DNA of 64,000 nt from Deltaproteobacteria bacterium. Lineage in GTDB: Bacteria > Desulfobacterota > DSM-4660 > Desulfatiglandales > Desulfatiglandaceae. The notes beneath the pieces are model-generated. The model did not search any database, was not told the origin of the DNA, and saw nothing but the letters and a program-made list of their open reading frames with translations. Positions 43,549-51,151 of this stretch are shown one piece after another; position 1 is the first letter of the stretch; each line of letters opens with the position of its first letter. The stretch lies in the NCBI GenBank assembly GCA_021737785.1, contig JAIPDI010000004.1, positions 110,037 through 174,036 on the forward strand. The letters run 5' to 3'. The position numbers and the translations under genes are program-made.

Positions 43549-44238
43549 ATGAATATTTCAGCTTCAAATAGAACCGATCTGATAGCAGAGTTATCATCTG
43601 TTGATATTTCGGTGCCGTTACGCTCGTGCGGCCGAACAAAAGAACATTGTGAGCGCTGGTCTATTTGTCATTGGTTAACTGCTTTCAATGAATTGACTTT
43701 TCCAATCAAGCTTACTCATCGCGACAAGCCAGATTTCCATCTTGTAACGAATAACCTGGAAATAGGGATCGAGCACACTGAGGCCATACCTGAAGATTAT
43801 GCACATGCCAGTGCAATTTCAGAAAAGACGGAAGATGAAACAGTTGTGGATATGTCTCTATTCAAATGGGGACAAAAACGAAGACCCCAGGAAATATATG
43901 AAATTGCGAAAAGTACGAAATTGACAGGACCAGGTTGGGAAGGTGACAGCCCAGAAATCCAGTGGGCGGTCGCAATGTCTGAGATAATTAAACATAAGAC
44001 CAGTTTGCTCAGAAAGGATGATTTCGATAAATTCTCAAGAAATTATCTTCTAATCTATGATAACTTGCCTCTCCCATCATTAGATTATTCGAAGGGATTA
44101 GATTTTTTAAGAGAAGCGTTAGAACAATATTGGAATGAAATACTGATATTTAATATTACTTTCATACAAACTGATGCACTTTTGATGTTGGTTGAGAAAG
44201 AAGAGATCAGATCATTTCCAAGCAACAATATATGGTAA
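43549..44238 (+). CDS. Cassette gene 2: hypothetical, possible PD-(D/E)XK-like core
   Basis: ATG at 43549 is preferred over the one inside the attC core (43534) because of TAGAGATA upstream; 229 residues, AT-rich compared with the chromosome. Not recognised as a family. PDFHLVTNNLEIGIEHTEA near residue 60 has the D-x(n)-ExE/H look of a nuclease-type core strand pair, but a Lys is lacking, so this is weak. The Cys/His cluster CGRTKEHCERWSICHW near residue 28 could bind zinc. Confidence 0.5.
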   Translation: MNISASNRTDLIAELSSVDISVPLRSCGRTKEHCERWSICHWLTAFNELTFPIKLTHRDKPDFHLVTNNLEIGIEHTEAIPEDYAHASAISEKTEDETVVDMSLFKWGQKRRPQEIYEIAKSTKLTGPGWEGDSPEIQWAVAMSEIIKHKTSLLRKDDFDKFSRNYLLIYDNLPLPSLDYSKGLDFLREALEQYWNEILIFNITFIQTDALLMLVEKEEIRSFPSNNIW

Positions 44239-44240
44239 GC

Positions 44241-44301
44241 ATTTAACCTGGCGCTGGTCGGGACGGCGAGGACCATGCCGCCCGACAGCTTTTCGTTATG
44301 C
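44241..44301 (+). other. attC-like site 2 (61 nt)
   Basis: Inverse core ATTTAAC (fits RYYYAAC), core GTTATGC. Stem GCT(G)GTCGGG(A)CGGC pairs with GCCGCCCGACAGC, leaving two extrahelical bases on one arm and a 9-nt loop. It starts two bases after the stop of cassette gene 2. Confidence 0.8.
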
Positions 44302-44358
44302 TTGAATACGGAATACGAAAAGGGAATATCGAGGTGGAAATGGCTTTGAAAAGAGCTT

Positions 44359-44979
44359 ATGGACCAATCAATAGAAGCAAAATATGAAGTTCTCCCCTAC
44401 CACATTAAGGATGACATGGTAGCTCAGAGATGTCCATCAGATGTGGCCCTAAAATTGATTGAGTTACATCGAAAATGCCATCTCCTATGGGGCAAGAATG
44501 AAGCGGATGATTGGGTCAATAGAGCATATAAACGGGCAAAAAACTCCAGTATCCCAAAAGAAATGTGCGAAAACATAAATGAATATTTGAGAGCTAGATG
44601 CTTCGGGGATCTGGAAGACAATTGGTATGGCTATTTGAATCATGAACAATATAAAAATGGGTACCTTTACGTTCTGTACCGACCCAATGAGAGGCATTTC
44701 AAGAAAGTCGGAATGATAGGGTTTCTGCGAAATGTGGAGGACAGATTAAGGGAAATTGAAAATAGATATGGATATTGGTTTGAGATACTTTATTACAGAT
44801 ATACCATCAATGTTAAGGACGCTGAATCCCTTGCACATGAAATGCTTCCTAAAAGGATAAGTCCCAAGCGAGAATTTTTCCATGTTTCTGATAAAAAGGC
44901 CGTGAGCATTGTGAATAGAGCAATAGATATCACGGAGAAAAGGACCGTCCACAAATTTGTGGGTTACCTCCGACGCTGA
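44359..44979 (+). CDS. Cassette gene 3: T5orf172/GIY-YIG-type protein
   Basis: The 206-residue protein has a C-terminal T5orf172 (Mug113-like, GIY-YIG superfamily) domain at about residues 95-195: GYLYVLYRPNERHFKKVGMI, then VEDRLREIENRYGYWFEILY, ESLAHEMLPKR and REFFHVSDKKAV. Such domains are nucleases or nuclease relatives common in phages and mobile DNA. The N-terminal 90 residues are unique. Coding sequence is AT-rich, consistent with transfer. Confidence 0.75.
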   Translation: MDQSIEAKYEVLPYHIKDDMVAQRCPSDVALKLIELHRKCHLLWGKNEADDWVNRAYKRAKNSSIPKEMCENINEYLRARCFGDLEDNWYGYLNHEQYKNGYLYVLYRPNERHFKKVGMIGFLRNVEDRLREIENRYGYWFEILYYRYTINVKDAESLAHEMLPKRISPKREFFHVSDKKAVSIVNRAIDITEKRTVHKFVGYLRR

Positions 44980-44989
44980 AGTAGTTTTC

Positions 44990-45050
44990 ATATAACAACG
45001 GGTTTTGGGGTTAAGGCAAAAGCCGTCGAGCGTCGTGATGCGCGTTAGAC
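44990..45050 (+). other. attC-like site 3 (61 nt, weaker fold)
   Basis: Inverse core ATATAAC and a consensus core GTTAGAC (GTTRRRY) occur at the same 61-nt spacing and position after the gene as sites 1 and 2. The internal hairpin is off-centre (CGG-TTTTG with CAAAA-CCG), so this site is less certain. Confidence 0.55.
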
Positions 45051-45103
45051 CTTTCCTGCAAGCGTTGCTGCTTGGCGGCAATGGTTGGAAGCGGAGGTGA
45101 GAA

Positions 45104-45730
45104 ATGTCTTGCTATGAAAAATGGTCGATAGCATTGACCGCAATGTATGACGTGCTGACTTTCTTTCTGCTTCTATTCATCGTATATGAGTCAATTGTAA
45201 AGCCGAAAGTCCCCAATGTCGCCTTCTTTATGCAGACCCTCCCGCGCGACACAAAAGAGTGGAGTCGGACAGTACAGCTCACTGACTTCATATTTGAGAA
45301 TAGGGGAGTAGAACTGAAGAACGTGGTTATTACATCCAACCCAGACTACATCGGTTGGGATAATCTTGGGCCTTCTGCTGAAAAGGCGGGTCTAGTGGCA
45401 AAGAGAACTTCAGAATATTTCAAGAAGAGCTTTCCGTACTTGGGCACCAATGAGAAGATACAGTTCTTTTGGTGTGACATGGTTGCGAATAGAGATGTGC
45501 TCGCAAAGCCCTTTACGGTAATAGTTGAGTATGACAACCCTGTCCCGGTGTATAGGTATTTCAAAAGCAGGAGCAAGACTGAGTTCCCCTTTGACTTTAG
45601 CGCCTTTGATGGGGTTGCGTGGGGAGCAACGAGTAAATTCGACATACACAATGTTGCTACGGAATTGGCCCGAGTGCGAGAACAACTGGAAACCATGAAA
45701 GAGTCCTTGGTTAAGCCTCCCAAAGTATGA
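45104..45730 (+). CDS. Cassette gene 4: membrane-anchored hypothetical protein
   Basis: The 208-residue protein starts behind GCGGAGGTGAGAA. One transmembrane helix near the N terminus (ALTAMYDVLTFFLLLFIVYESIV) is followed by a soluble beta-rich domain (about 50-180) and a C-terminal amphipathic helix (VATELARVREQLETMKESL). I do not recognise the family. The topology suggests a membrane-tethered effector or sensor. Cassette arrays often carry such orphan proteins. Confidence 0.65.
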   Translation: MSCYEKWSIALTAMYDVLTFFLLLFIVYESIVKPKVPNVAFFMQTLPRDTKEWSRTVQLTDFIFENRGVELKNVVITSNPDYIGWDNLGPSAEKAGLVAKRTSEYFKKSFPYLGTNEKIQFFWCDMVANRDVLAKPFTVIVEYDNPVPVYRYFKSRSKTEFPFDFSAFDGVAWGATSKFDIHNVATELARVREQLETMKESLVKPPKV

Positions 45731-45763
45731 CAGATCTGATGGAACCAAGCGATGTAGTGATTG

Positions 45764-45825
45764 GCATAACCTGTCGTTTCAGTTGATCCTGAAACAGCAC
45801 GGGCCAACTGAACTCACCGTTAGCC
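45764..45825 (+). other. attC-like site 4 (62 nt)
   Basis: Inverse core GCATAAC, core GTTAGCC. TTCAGTTG and CAACTGAA form an 8-bp central stem. Located 34 nt after cassette gene 4 and 52 nt before the nuclease-methylase gene. Confidence 0.7.
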
Positions 45826-45877
45826 TGGAGAGAATGAAAGCGATGCGTCGAAAACAAGAAGACGAGCGTATGAAATC

Positions 45878-47509
45878 ATGAAGTACGATTACCAAGAACA
45901 CGTTGTCGCCGTCCTGAAAGAGACCAAGGAGCAGTACGGCGTTGTTGGACCACTGGTAAACCTCCTCGTTTCCCGGGGGTGGAAGGCTGGTCAAATGATT
46001 TTCGGCAAGACGGAATGGCGGATTCCGAAGACCCCATCTGAGGCCACAAAACGGGAAAAAGGTCAGAGTTTCGCTGGCTTTCCTGTTGATGTAGCCGTCT
46101 TTGACGGGGAAACCCACCGTGGTGATCCAAACCATCTACTCTTCATCGTTGAATGCAAGCAACCGAATGAGAAGGCCGGAGTCAGTCAACTGGAGAGCTA
46201 CTTCGTCGGCGAGCCGCATGCGAGCCTTGGCGTATGGGTCAACTCCCCGGAGCCCTCAGCAAAGGCAGCATTCCTGTACCGAAGTCCCGATGGCAGATTG
46301 CTGCTGAAACGACTTGAACTGGACAAGTTGCCCCGGCCCGGTGAGCCGATTGCGCCAGACGTCCAAACAACAACATACTCTGACTTGGTCGAACCGACCG
46401 AACAGATATTTCGAAAAGTCATTTCGGACCTGTTGGACAAGGTTGTGATCTTTGACACGGTGGTGACTCGCAGGGAAGAGCAACTTGACCAACTTTGCAA
46501 TCTCTTGCTGATCAAACTAGAAAGCGACAAACAGGGCAAGTCTGATCCAGACAGTCCAGTCATCTTCCGGCGCATGGAATCAGCAAAGAAGACCGCTACC
46601 GCCGTACGCGACGCATTCGAGAACCTTGCCGACGTCTACCCAGAAACTTTCACGACAGAGAATGACAAGAGGTTGCGCTTGTCCGATGACACTATCACAG
46701 CATGTGTTGATGCCCTGTCAGGGCTTCGTCTGCTGGACATGGGCGTCTCCTCGGTCGCCGTGGCCTTTCAAGTGCTGCGAAGCGAGGCTCTAAAACAGGG
46801 AGAAGGCCAGTACTTCACTCCTCAAGCCGTGATCGAGGCGGGGGTTCGCCTCATGGGGCTTCAGCAATCAGACATCGTGATCGATCCGGCATGTGGGACT
46901 GGCGGCTTTCTCGTGCAGAGCATGATTGAAATGAAGCGGCGTTTTCCCAAAATGACGGATTCTGGCCTTTCTAAATGGGCTCAGACTCACATCTTCGGAA
47001 TCGAGAAAGACGCCATCGGCCTGAAGCTCACGAAGGCGATAATGCAGATAGCCGGGGATGGCTCTGCTCACTGTGCCCGCGGAGACTCCGTGCGGACGCA
47101 CAAGTGGAGTACTGACTTCTCTCATCTTTCGTCAGGCACGTTCAAGGATGGCCGATTTTCAGTCGTCTTGACCAATCCTCCGTTCGGCAAGAATCTCAAG
47201 GTTGCCGCAAAGGATAGTCGCCTGTCTGGCCTCACGATAGCCGCTCAGAATGACGGCGGCTACAGGGACTTGGAGATAGGTCTCTTGTTCCTGCAACGAG
47301 CCTACCAATTGCTAAAGAAGGGAGGACGGGTTGGAATTGTGTTGCCAGAGACATATTTCTTCTCCCCCAACTACCGTTTCGTGACGGAATGGATTAGACC
47401 CCGCCTCCGTCCTGTTGTTGTTGCAAATATCCCAATGGAGGCCTTTCAAGGTTTTTGCCGAGCAAAGACAAACTTTTACGTGTTTGAGAAAGTAGCTACG
47501 CGAGCATGA
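45878..47509 (+). CDS. Fused nuclease-DNA N6-adenine methyltransferase (BcgI-like RM subunit)
   Basis: The 543 residues have an N-terminal HsdR_N-type nuclease domain with the PD-(D/E)XK triad Asp71 (DVAVFD), Glu92 and Lys94 (IVECKQ). They continue into an HsdM-type methylase: helical specificity-contact region, SAM motif DPACGTGGFL near residue 334 and catalytic NPPFG near 432. A separate helicase-type HsdR is absent. Nuclease plus methylase in one chain with a separate S subunit is the type IIB (BcgI-like) layout. The next gene overlaps by four bases. The pair forms one 2.6-kb cassette between attC sites 4 and 5. Confidence 0.85.
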   Translation: MKYDYQEHVVAVLKETKEQYGVVGPLVNLLVSRGWKAGQMIFGKTEWRIPKTPSEATKREKGQSFAGFPVDVAVFDGETHRGDPNHLLFIVECKQPNEKAGVSQLESYFVGEPHASLGVWVNSPEPSAKAAFLYRSPDGRLLLKRLELDKLPRPGEPIAPDVQTTTYSDLVEPTEQIFRKVISDLLDKVVIFDTVVTRREEQLDQLCNLLLIKLESDKQGKSDPDSPVIFRRMESAKKTATAVRDAFENLADVYPETFTTENDKRLRLSDDTITACVDALSGLRLLDMGVSSVAVAFQVLRSEALKQGEGQYFTPQAVIEAGVRLMGLQQSDIVIDPACGTGGFLVQSMIEMKRRFPKMTDSGLSKWAQTHIFGIEKDAIGLKLTKAIMQIAGDGSAHCARGDSVRTHKWSTDFSHLSSGTFKDGRFSVVLTNPPFGKNLKVAAKDSRLSGLTIAAQNDGGYRDLEIGLLFLQRAYQLLKKGGRVGIVLPETYFFSPNYRFVTEWIRPRLRPVVVANIPMEAFQGFCRAKTNFYVFEKVATRA

Positions 47510-48420
47510 ATACAAAACGTCACACAGTTGCATTCCTGAACCCCAAGACTTGCGGAATTTACAAGAGCGGCGGCGTAAGGTATAGGACCGACCCGGCGAC
47601 CGGCAAGCGAACAGAGGAAGTAGACAATGAGTTGATTGCGGCGGTAGACGCCTATGTTGAGGGGGTACCTTCGGCTTGTCGCTTTGACGTCAACGAATCA
47701 GACGTGTTCACAACTGGCGTCATTGTGCCGACATACTACGATGATCGCTACAATCAACCGATGAGAGAGCTGCTCCGTGATCTTGGAACGGAGGGCATAA
47801 CACTTGGAGCACTTCTTGATGCAAAGATTCTCACCGTGCGCGGCGGACATGGCAGTCCTGGAAACGACCAAAGAGCCGGAACCATTCCCTACATCAAGGT
47901 TTCTGACATCCGCGCAATGCGTATGAACATCAATCCTACGAACCTTGTCACCGCCAAGGTCGCCGAAAGGTTTTGGCGTGGCAAGAATAGTGGACTTCAA
48001 CCATGGGACGTTCTGACGCCAAATCGGGCGAGTAGTAACATCGGCGAGTTCGCCATAGTTGTGCCGGGGGAAGAGCAGGTGGTTCTCACAAAAGAGATGT
48101 TCGTTTTCCGTGTCATCAACACCTCAGTGTGGGAGCCTTTCTATCTCTTTTGGGCCTTGTGCCTCAGTGCGGTGAGAAATCAGTGGCGTCGTATCGCGCT
48201 CATGCAAACAAACCGTGAGGACTGCGGTTCGCGCTTTCGCGAGATCATCATTCCATTGCCGAAATCGCAAGCATGGGCAAGGAGTCAGGCCGACGCATTT
48301 CGGAACTACTTTGAAACAATCGCCAAGGCTCGTGTGGAGTTCTCCGCGAAACTTTCGGCAACCGGTTTGAGCTTCATCGCCAGCGCCCCAGGAAACGATG
48401 AAACAGATGAAGAGGGCTAA
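47506..48420 (+). CDS. Restriction-modification specificity subunit (HsdS-like)
   Basis: The 304-residue protein starts in the ATGA overlap with the nuclease-methylase. An N-terminal segment (FLNPKTCGIYKSGGVRYRTD) precedes a single target-recognition-like domain: ITLGALLDAKILTVRGGHGS, then IPYIKVSDIRAMRM, WDVLTPNRASSNIGEFAIV and the end helix QADAFRNYFETIAKARVEF. Type I S subunits usually carry two such domains, so one suggests a dimer or half-site recognition. The stop codon lies in the inverse core of attC site 5. Confidence 0.8.
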   Translation: MNTKRHTVAFLNPKTCGIYKSGGVRYRTDPATGKRTEEVDNELIAAVDAYVEGVPSACRFDVNESDVFTTGVIVPTYYDDRYNQPMRELLRDLGTEGITLGALLDAKILTVRGGHGSPGNDQRAGTIPYIKVSDIRAMRMNINPTNLVTAKVAERFWRGKNSGLQPWDVLTPNRASSNIGEFAIVVPGEEQVVLTKEMFVFRVINTSVWEPFYLFWALCLSAVRNQWRRIALMQTNREDCGSRFREIIIPLPKSQAWARSQADAFRNYFETIAKARVEFSAKLSATGLSFIASAPGNDETDEEG

Positions 48421-48474
48421 CAACAGCAGCCAGCGGACGGCGCTGCCCACCGCCGCTGATGCTGAGGGTTGGGC
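48415..48474 (+). other. attC-like site 5 (60 nt)
   Basis: Inverse core GGCTAAC and consensus core GTTGGGC. Outer CAGC/GCTG and inner CAGCGG(A)CGG with CCGCCGCTG form the stem, leaving an extrahelical A as in sites 1, 2 and 6. Among the clearest attC candidates in the window. Confidence 0.82.
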
Positions 48475-49091
48475 GACTTGAGGTAATAAATTGTAAATGG
48501 ACCAAGCGACACCCGAGCAACTCCATCCACATAGAGTGTAATTCACTGCACTTGATCGAGTGACGTACAGCCAGGTCGCCTGCACCCCAGATGACGTAGA
48601 TTAGATCAAGAATTCCCTCGCTCGAACCCTGAGGCTTCTTGCTCTTACCAAAGGCCATGTTGTCATCGCGGCTTCCCATCTGCTCGAAGCCGAACTCGCG
48701 AGGGGTTTCATTCTCCCATATCCCGAACTGATTTCGAGGCGGATTGTCATTCCAGCGCTACGTGGGGGAGAGAGGAACGTTGTCCCGATGTTGACTTGTT
48801 GGGCAACAAAGAAACAAAGTCCCCGTGCTCACTCAATGTGATCTTCGCCGCCGCATAAATCGAGAGGCGATCGCTCGACATTAAGGAGAACGTAAGGACA
48901 TTACCTGCGAAGTCCTTTACGGGCCTCGGCGTGCCGACGCCGTACATGAAGAGAGCATCTCATCCGAACCGCCGAGGTAGGTGACCCGTATGCCTGTCGC
49001 AGATCCCGTCTTGGCGGGGGTGGTGTGGGAGAGGGGAATCGCGGAGGCCTCCTTCTGTCCCGATTCCCACGACGCTAAAATAGTTCTTGAT
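48475..49091. other. Gap with possible decayed cassette
   Basis: About 600 nt. A minus-strand frame (start near 48655, KSKKPQGSSEGILDLIYVIWG) is open but unrecognised and runs through attC site 5, so I do not call it. A second GTTGGGC core-like heptamer lies near 48800, preceded by GATGTTGACTT, a block repeated before GTTAGAC near 50617. These may be remains of other cassettes. Confidence 0.4.
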
Positions 49092-49119
49092 TATAACCAA
49101 ATAAGGTTATATTATAACC
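49092..49119 (+). promoter_or_regulatory. Operator-like repeats before the toxin-antitoxin module
   Basis: TATAACC-AAATAA-GGTTATA (49092-49111) is a perfect 7-6-7 inverted repeat, and a third TATAACC follows at 49113. A promoter-like TTGATT and TATATT pair lies in the same stretch. This fits an autoregulated toxin-antitoxin operator. Confidence 0.6.
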
Positions 49120-49124
49120 ATAGG

Positions 49125-49388
49125 AAGTACGAGGTCAAAATCCAAAAGAAAGCCCTCCGTGGGCTTGAAAAGCTTCCCGGAAACGTGCGAAAGTTATTAT
49201 TTTTATTGATTGAAGACCTTAAAGCAGATGGACCAATCCAAAAAGGTTGGCACAATTTTTCCCCCTTGGGAAACGAAACATATCACTGCCATTTGAATTA
49301 CCGCTATGTGGCATGTTGGACACACAGACAAGGGGAAATCGTAATTGAGGTGTATTATGTTGGCTCTCGTGAAAAAGCCCCGTATTGA
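49125..49388 (+). CDS. RelE/HigB-type toxin, start codon unclear
   Basis: About 87 residues of a RelE-superfamily mRNA interferase: YEVKIQKKALRGLEKLPGNV, LIEDLKADGPIQKGW, then HCHLNYRYVACW and IEVYYVGSREKAPY. No ATG, GTG or TTG lies at the expected start (KYEVKI); the frame is merely open upstream through the operator. Either a rare start is used or the start was lost. It overlaps the antitoxin start, the usual HigBA order. Confidence 0.7.
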   Translation, partial: KYEVKIQKKALRGLEKLPGNVRKLLFLLIEDLKADGPIQKGWHNFSPLGNETYHCHLNYRYVACWTHRQGEIVIEVYYVGSREKAPY

Positions 49389-49713
49389 GATATCCCTTCA
49401 GGGTGAAAATGTTGACGAACTCATCGAATGGATCGGGAAAAAATTTGAGGTAAGCATTCTCACATCCGAAAATTCTGAGAGTGTGCCCATTGAAGAAACT
49501 GATTTTTGGAAAGAAATGCAGTCCAATAGAGTCGGTAACCTTCTTTCCGCTGCACGACTTAAAGCAACTCTTTCTCAAGCACAGCTTGCGGCAAAGCTGG
49601 GTGTGCGCCAAAATATGATCAGCGATTATGAACGAGGGAAACGCAGGCTCACTCCGGCAATGGCGAAACGGATAGCTGGAATACTTGACATCAAGGTTGA
49701 GAGAATTTCGTAG
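49357..49713 (+). CDS. XRE-family antitoxin (HigA-like)
   Basis: ATG at 49357 behind GAGGTGTATT, within the last codons of the toxin; 118 residues. The C-terminal half is an HTH_3 domain (LSQAQLAAKLGVRQNMISDY, then ERGKRRLTPAMAKRIAGIL). The N-terminal half (PRIEISLQGENVDELIEWIG) probably neutralises the toxin. It should bind the inverted repeat at 49092. Confidence 0.8.
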   Translation: MLALVKKPRIEISLQGENVDELIEWIGKKFEVSILTSENSESVPIEETDFWKEMQSNRVGNLLSAARLKATLSQAQLAAKLGVRQNMISDYERGKRRLTPAMAKRIAGILDIKVERIS

Positions 49714-49744
49714 TGCGTGGAGATGATTGATTCGGAGAAGAAAG

Positions 49745-50068
49745 ATGGTTAAGCCACGCTGCGAGTCTAATGATGTCTTGGAGCAACTTGTAGCAAAGGC
49801 AGTGGCTTACGGCGCCGACAGACTCGAGATCGAATACAAGGATGGACACGAAGAGGTCTGCGCCATGAAAGGTTCCCTTGGGGTAGGCATTGCCAGGTTC
49901 CCAGCGTTATCCGACGAGGCCCGGTGCCTACGCGAGCATTTGCATGCCATCCGGAGGAAGGGCAGGAGGATCACCACGGATGCCGGCGACTTCATCCTGA
50001 GGGCATCTACCTACGATAGTTTCGGCGAGACAGCCTACCGCGTGCGAATCCGAACATTGACCGAATAA
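49745..50068 (+). CDS. Hypothetical protein in cassette region
   Basis: The 107-residue soluble protein begins behind AGAAGAAAG (VKPRCESNDVLEQLVAKAVA, then ADRLEIEYKDGHEEVCAMKG). An alpha/beta pattern is visible, with a C-terminal strand pair (FILRASTYDSFGETAYRVRI). Not recognised. It sits between the toxin-antitoxin pair and the DUF4160/DUF2442 pair. Confidence 0.55.
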   Translation: MVKPRCESNDVLEQLVAKAVAYGADRLEIEYKDGHEEVCAMKGSLGVGIARFPALSDEARCLREHLHAIRRKGRRITTDAGDFILRASTYDSFGETAYRVRIRTLTE

Positions 50069-50094
50069 GTTGGTGGCGCCGACCACCAGGGGAG

Positions 50095-50283
50095 ATGTTC
50101 AAATACGCTGGGCAATGGGCTGCCTTTTCGATTGAAGATCTCAAATTGATGGAGGGCCAGCTTCCACGGCGGGCAATCTCAATGGTTTTGGAGTGGGCAT
50201 TTCAGCATAGAGATGAACTCATGGTGAACTGGGAAAAAGCCCAGAGGAGTGAAGCTTTGGAGAAAATCAAACCCCTTGATTAG
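50095..50283 (+). pseudogene. N-terminally truncated DUF4160 protein
   Basis: The 62 residues match only the second half of DUF4160 (FSIEDLKLMEGQLPRRAISM, then VLEWAFQHRDELMVNWEKAQ). The first strand pair and the conserved HFHA motif that normally precede KYAGQ are missing. A new ATG lies behind GGGGAG, so a short product may still be made. DUF4160 and DUF2442 genes are frequent partners, and a DUF2442 gene follows 10 nt later. Confidence 0.65.
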
Positions 50284-50293
50284 GAGAACGATC

Positions 50294-50575
50294 ATGCGAT
50301 GGGTCACTGAAGCAACCTATCTTGGTGGATACAAGCTTAAAATCCGATTTGACAACGGAGAAGTCAAAGCTGTTGATTTGGAGCCCCATCTTGACGGCCC
50401 TATTTTTGAGCCATTGAAGGATCAGGGGTTTTTCAAATCCTTTTATGTGAACCGCGATATAGACACAGTCGTCTGGCCGAACAACGCTGACTTCTCACCA
50501 GATTTTCTCTACGACATCGGTGAGAACGCCAGCGAACAAGACGCCTCAGCCGACGCTCGTATCTCGCGCGGCTGA
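50294..50575 (+). CDS. DUF2442 family protein
   Basis: Start at 50294 behind TTAGGAGAACGATC; 93 residues. The DUF2442 core is clear: YKLKIRFDNGEVKAVDLEPH, GPIFEPLKDQGFFKSFYVN and TVVWPNNADFSPDFLYDIG. The last 15 residues are encoded inside attC-like site 6. The family is often paired with DUF4160 and linked to toxin-antitoxin-like loci; no biochemical function is assigned. Confidence 0.8.
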   Translation: MRWVTEATYLGGYKLKIRFDNGEVKAVDLEPHLDGPIFEPLKDQGFFKSFYVNRDIDTVVWPNNADFSPDFLYDIGENASEQDASADARISRG

Positions 50576-50589
50576 GTTTTTCGTAAGGG
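50531..50589 (+). other. attC-like site 6 (59 nt, degenerate core)
   Basis: CTCAGCCG(A)CGC pairs with GCGCGGCTGAG through 11 bp with one extrahelical A and a 9-nt loop. The inverse core AGCGAAC and the expected core position (GTAAGGG) deviate from consensus, so recombination activity may be lost. It overlaps the DUF2442 stop. Confidence 0.65.
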
Positions 50590-51151
50590 AAAGAAGGGGA
50601 TGTTGTTGCGATGTTGACTTGTTAGACAGCATTGAAACAACGTACCCCTCAATACCCCCCGCGGCAACGCCCCGGATCGGGTCCGGGGCAGGCTCTTGCC
50701 TTCGGCTAATACTTTTGTTAGAATCCGTTCAACATCTCAACAGCATTGAAGACCCCGCCCGTCTCTTAGGGGCTCTCCCAACTTTAAGGAATGTTTCGTC
50801 ATCTTGAGTTCGCTCGCTGGTCTGGCATAGGTACCGGCGAATGCGCTCGCTGAAAATGGTCGTCCTGATGCGCTTCTGAAGCCATGCATGGCGTTAAAGC
50901 CTGGCAGCAGACACCAAAAACGGAAACCCGTCAATTCAGCTGATGTCTGCCATTGGAGGCAGGCACAATGGGGAGCTTTCCCCCGAAGTTCACACCTCCC
51001 GGTTAACCGGGATCTTCGACATGCCGGTCAGAAATCCCGTATGCGGGGGCGTACCACAAAGGCATCCAGGTGGGCGCGGCAAAGCCGCATCGCTGATGCT
51101 CGCATTTCGCCCAAGGGAGCCTGGAGCCGCAGTTGAACCCGAGGTGACTTT
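50590..51151. other. Structured gap between cassette region and large kinase
   Basis: No gene recognised. It holds a GTTAGAC core-like heptamer near 50617, a GCCCCGGA-N5-TCCGGGGC hairpin at 50669, a perfect CCCGGTTAACCGGG palindrome near 50997, and a GCGGC/GCCGC hairpin near 51077 in what would be the kinase leader. A regulatory leader is possible, but I match it to no known riboswitch. Confidence 0.4.
50669..50689. repeat. REP-like GC-rich hairpin
   Basis: GCCCCGGA (50669-50676) and TCCGGGGC (50682-50689) form a perfect 8-bp stem around TCGGG. The CCCGGAT..GTCCGGG form is a common interspersed repeat type in proteobacteria. Confidence 0.55.

Noticed and set aside
48374..48679. Minus-strand open frame after the specificity-subunit gene
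   Set aside because: It runs through attC site 5, has no ribosome site and shows no recognisable family.
48795..48806. GTTGGGC near 48800 as a further attC core
   Set aside because: No partner inverse core or hairpin at the expected 60-nt distance in either orientation.
42400..50600. CRISPR array or integron integrase in the accessory region
   Set aside because: No regularly spaced direct repeats of CRISPR type and no tyrosine recombinase frame were found on either strand.
50940..51150. Leader of the large kinase as a c-di-GMP riboswitch
   Set aside because: GGCAAAGCC is present but within a simple hairpin; the other conserved GEMM segments are not found.
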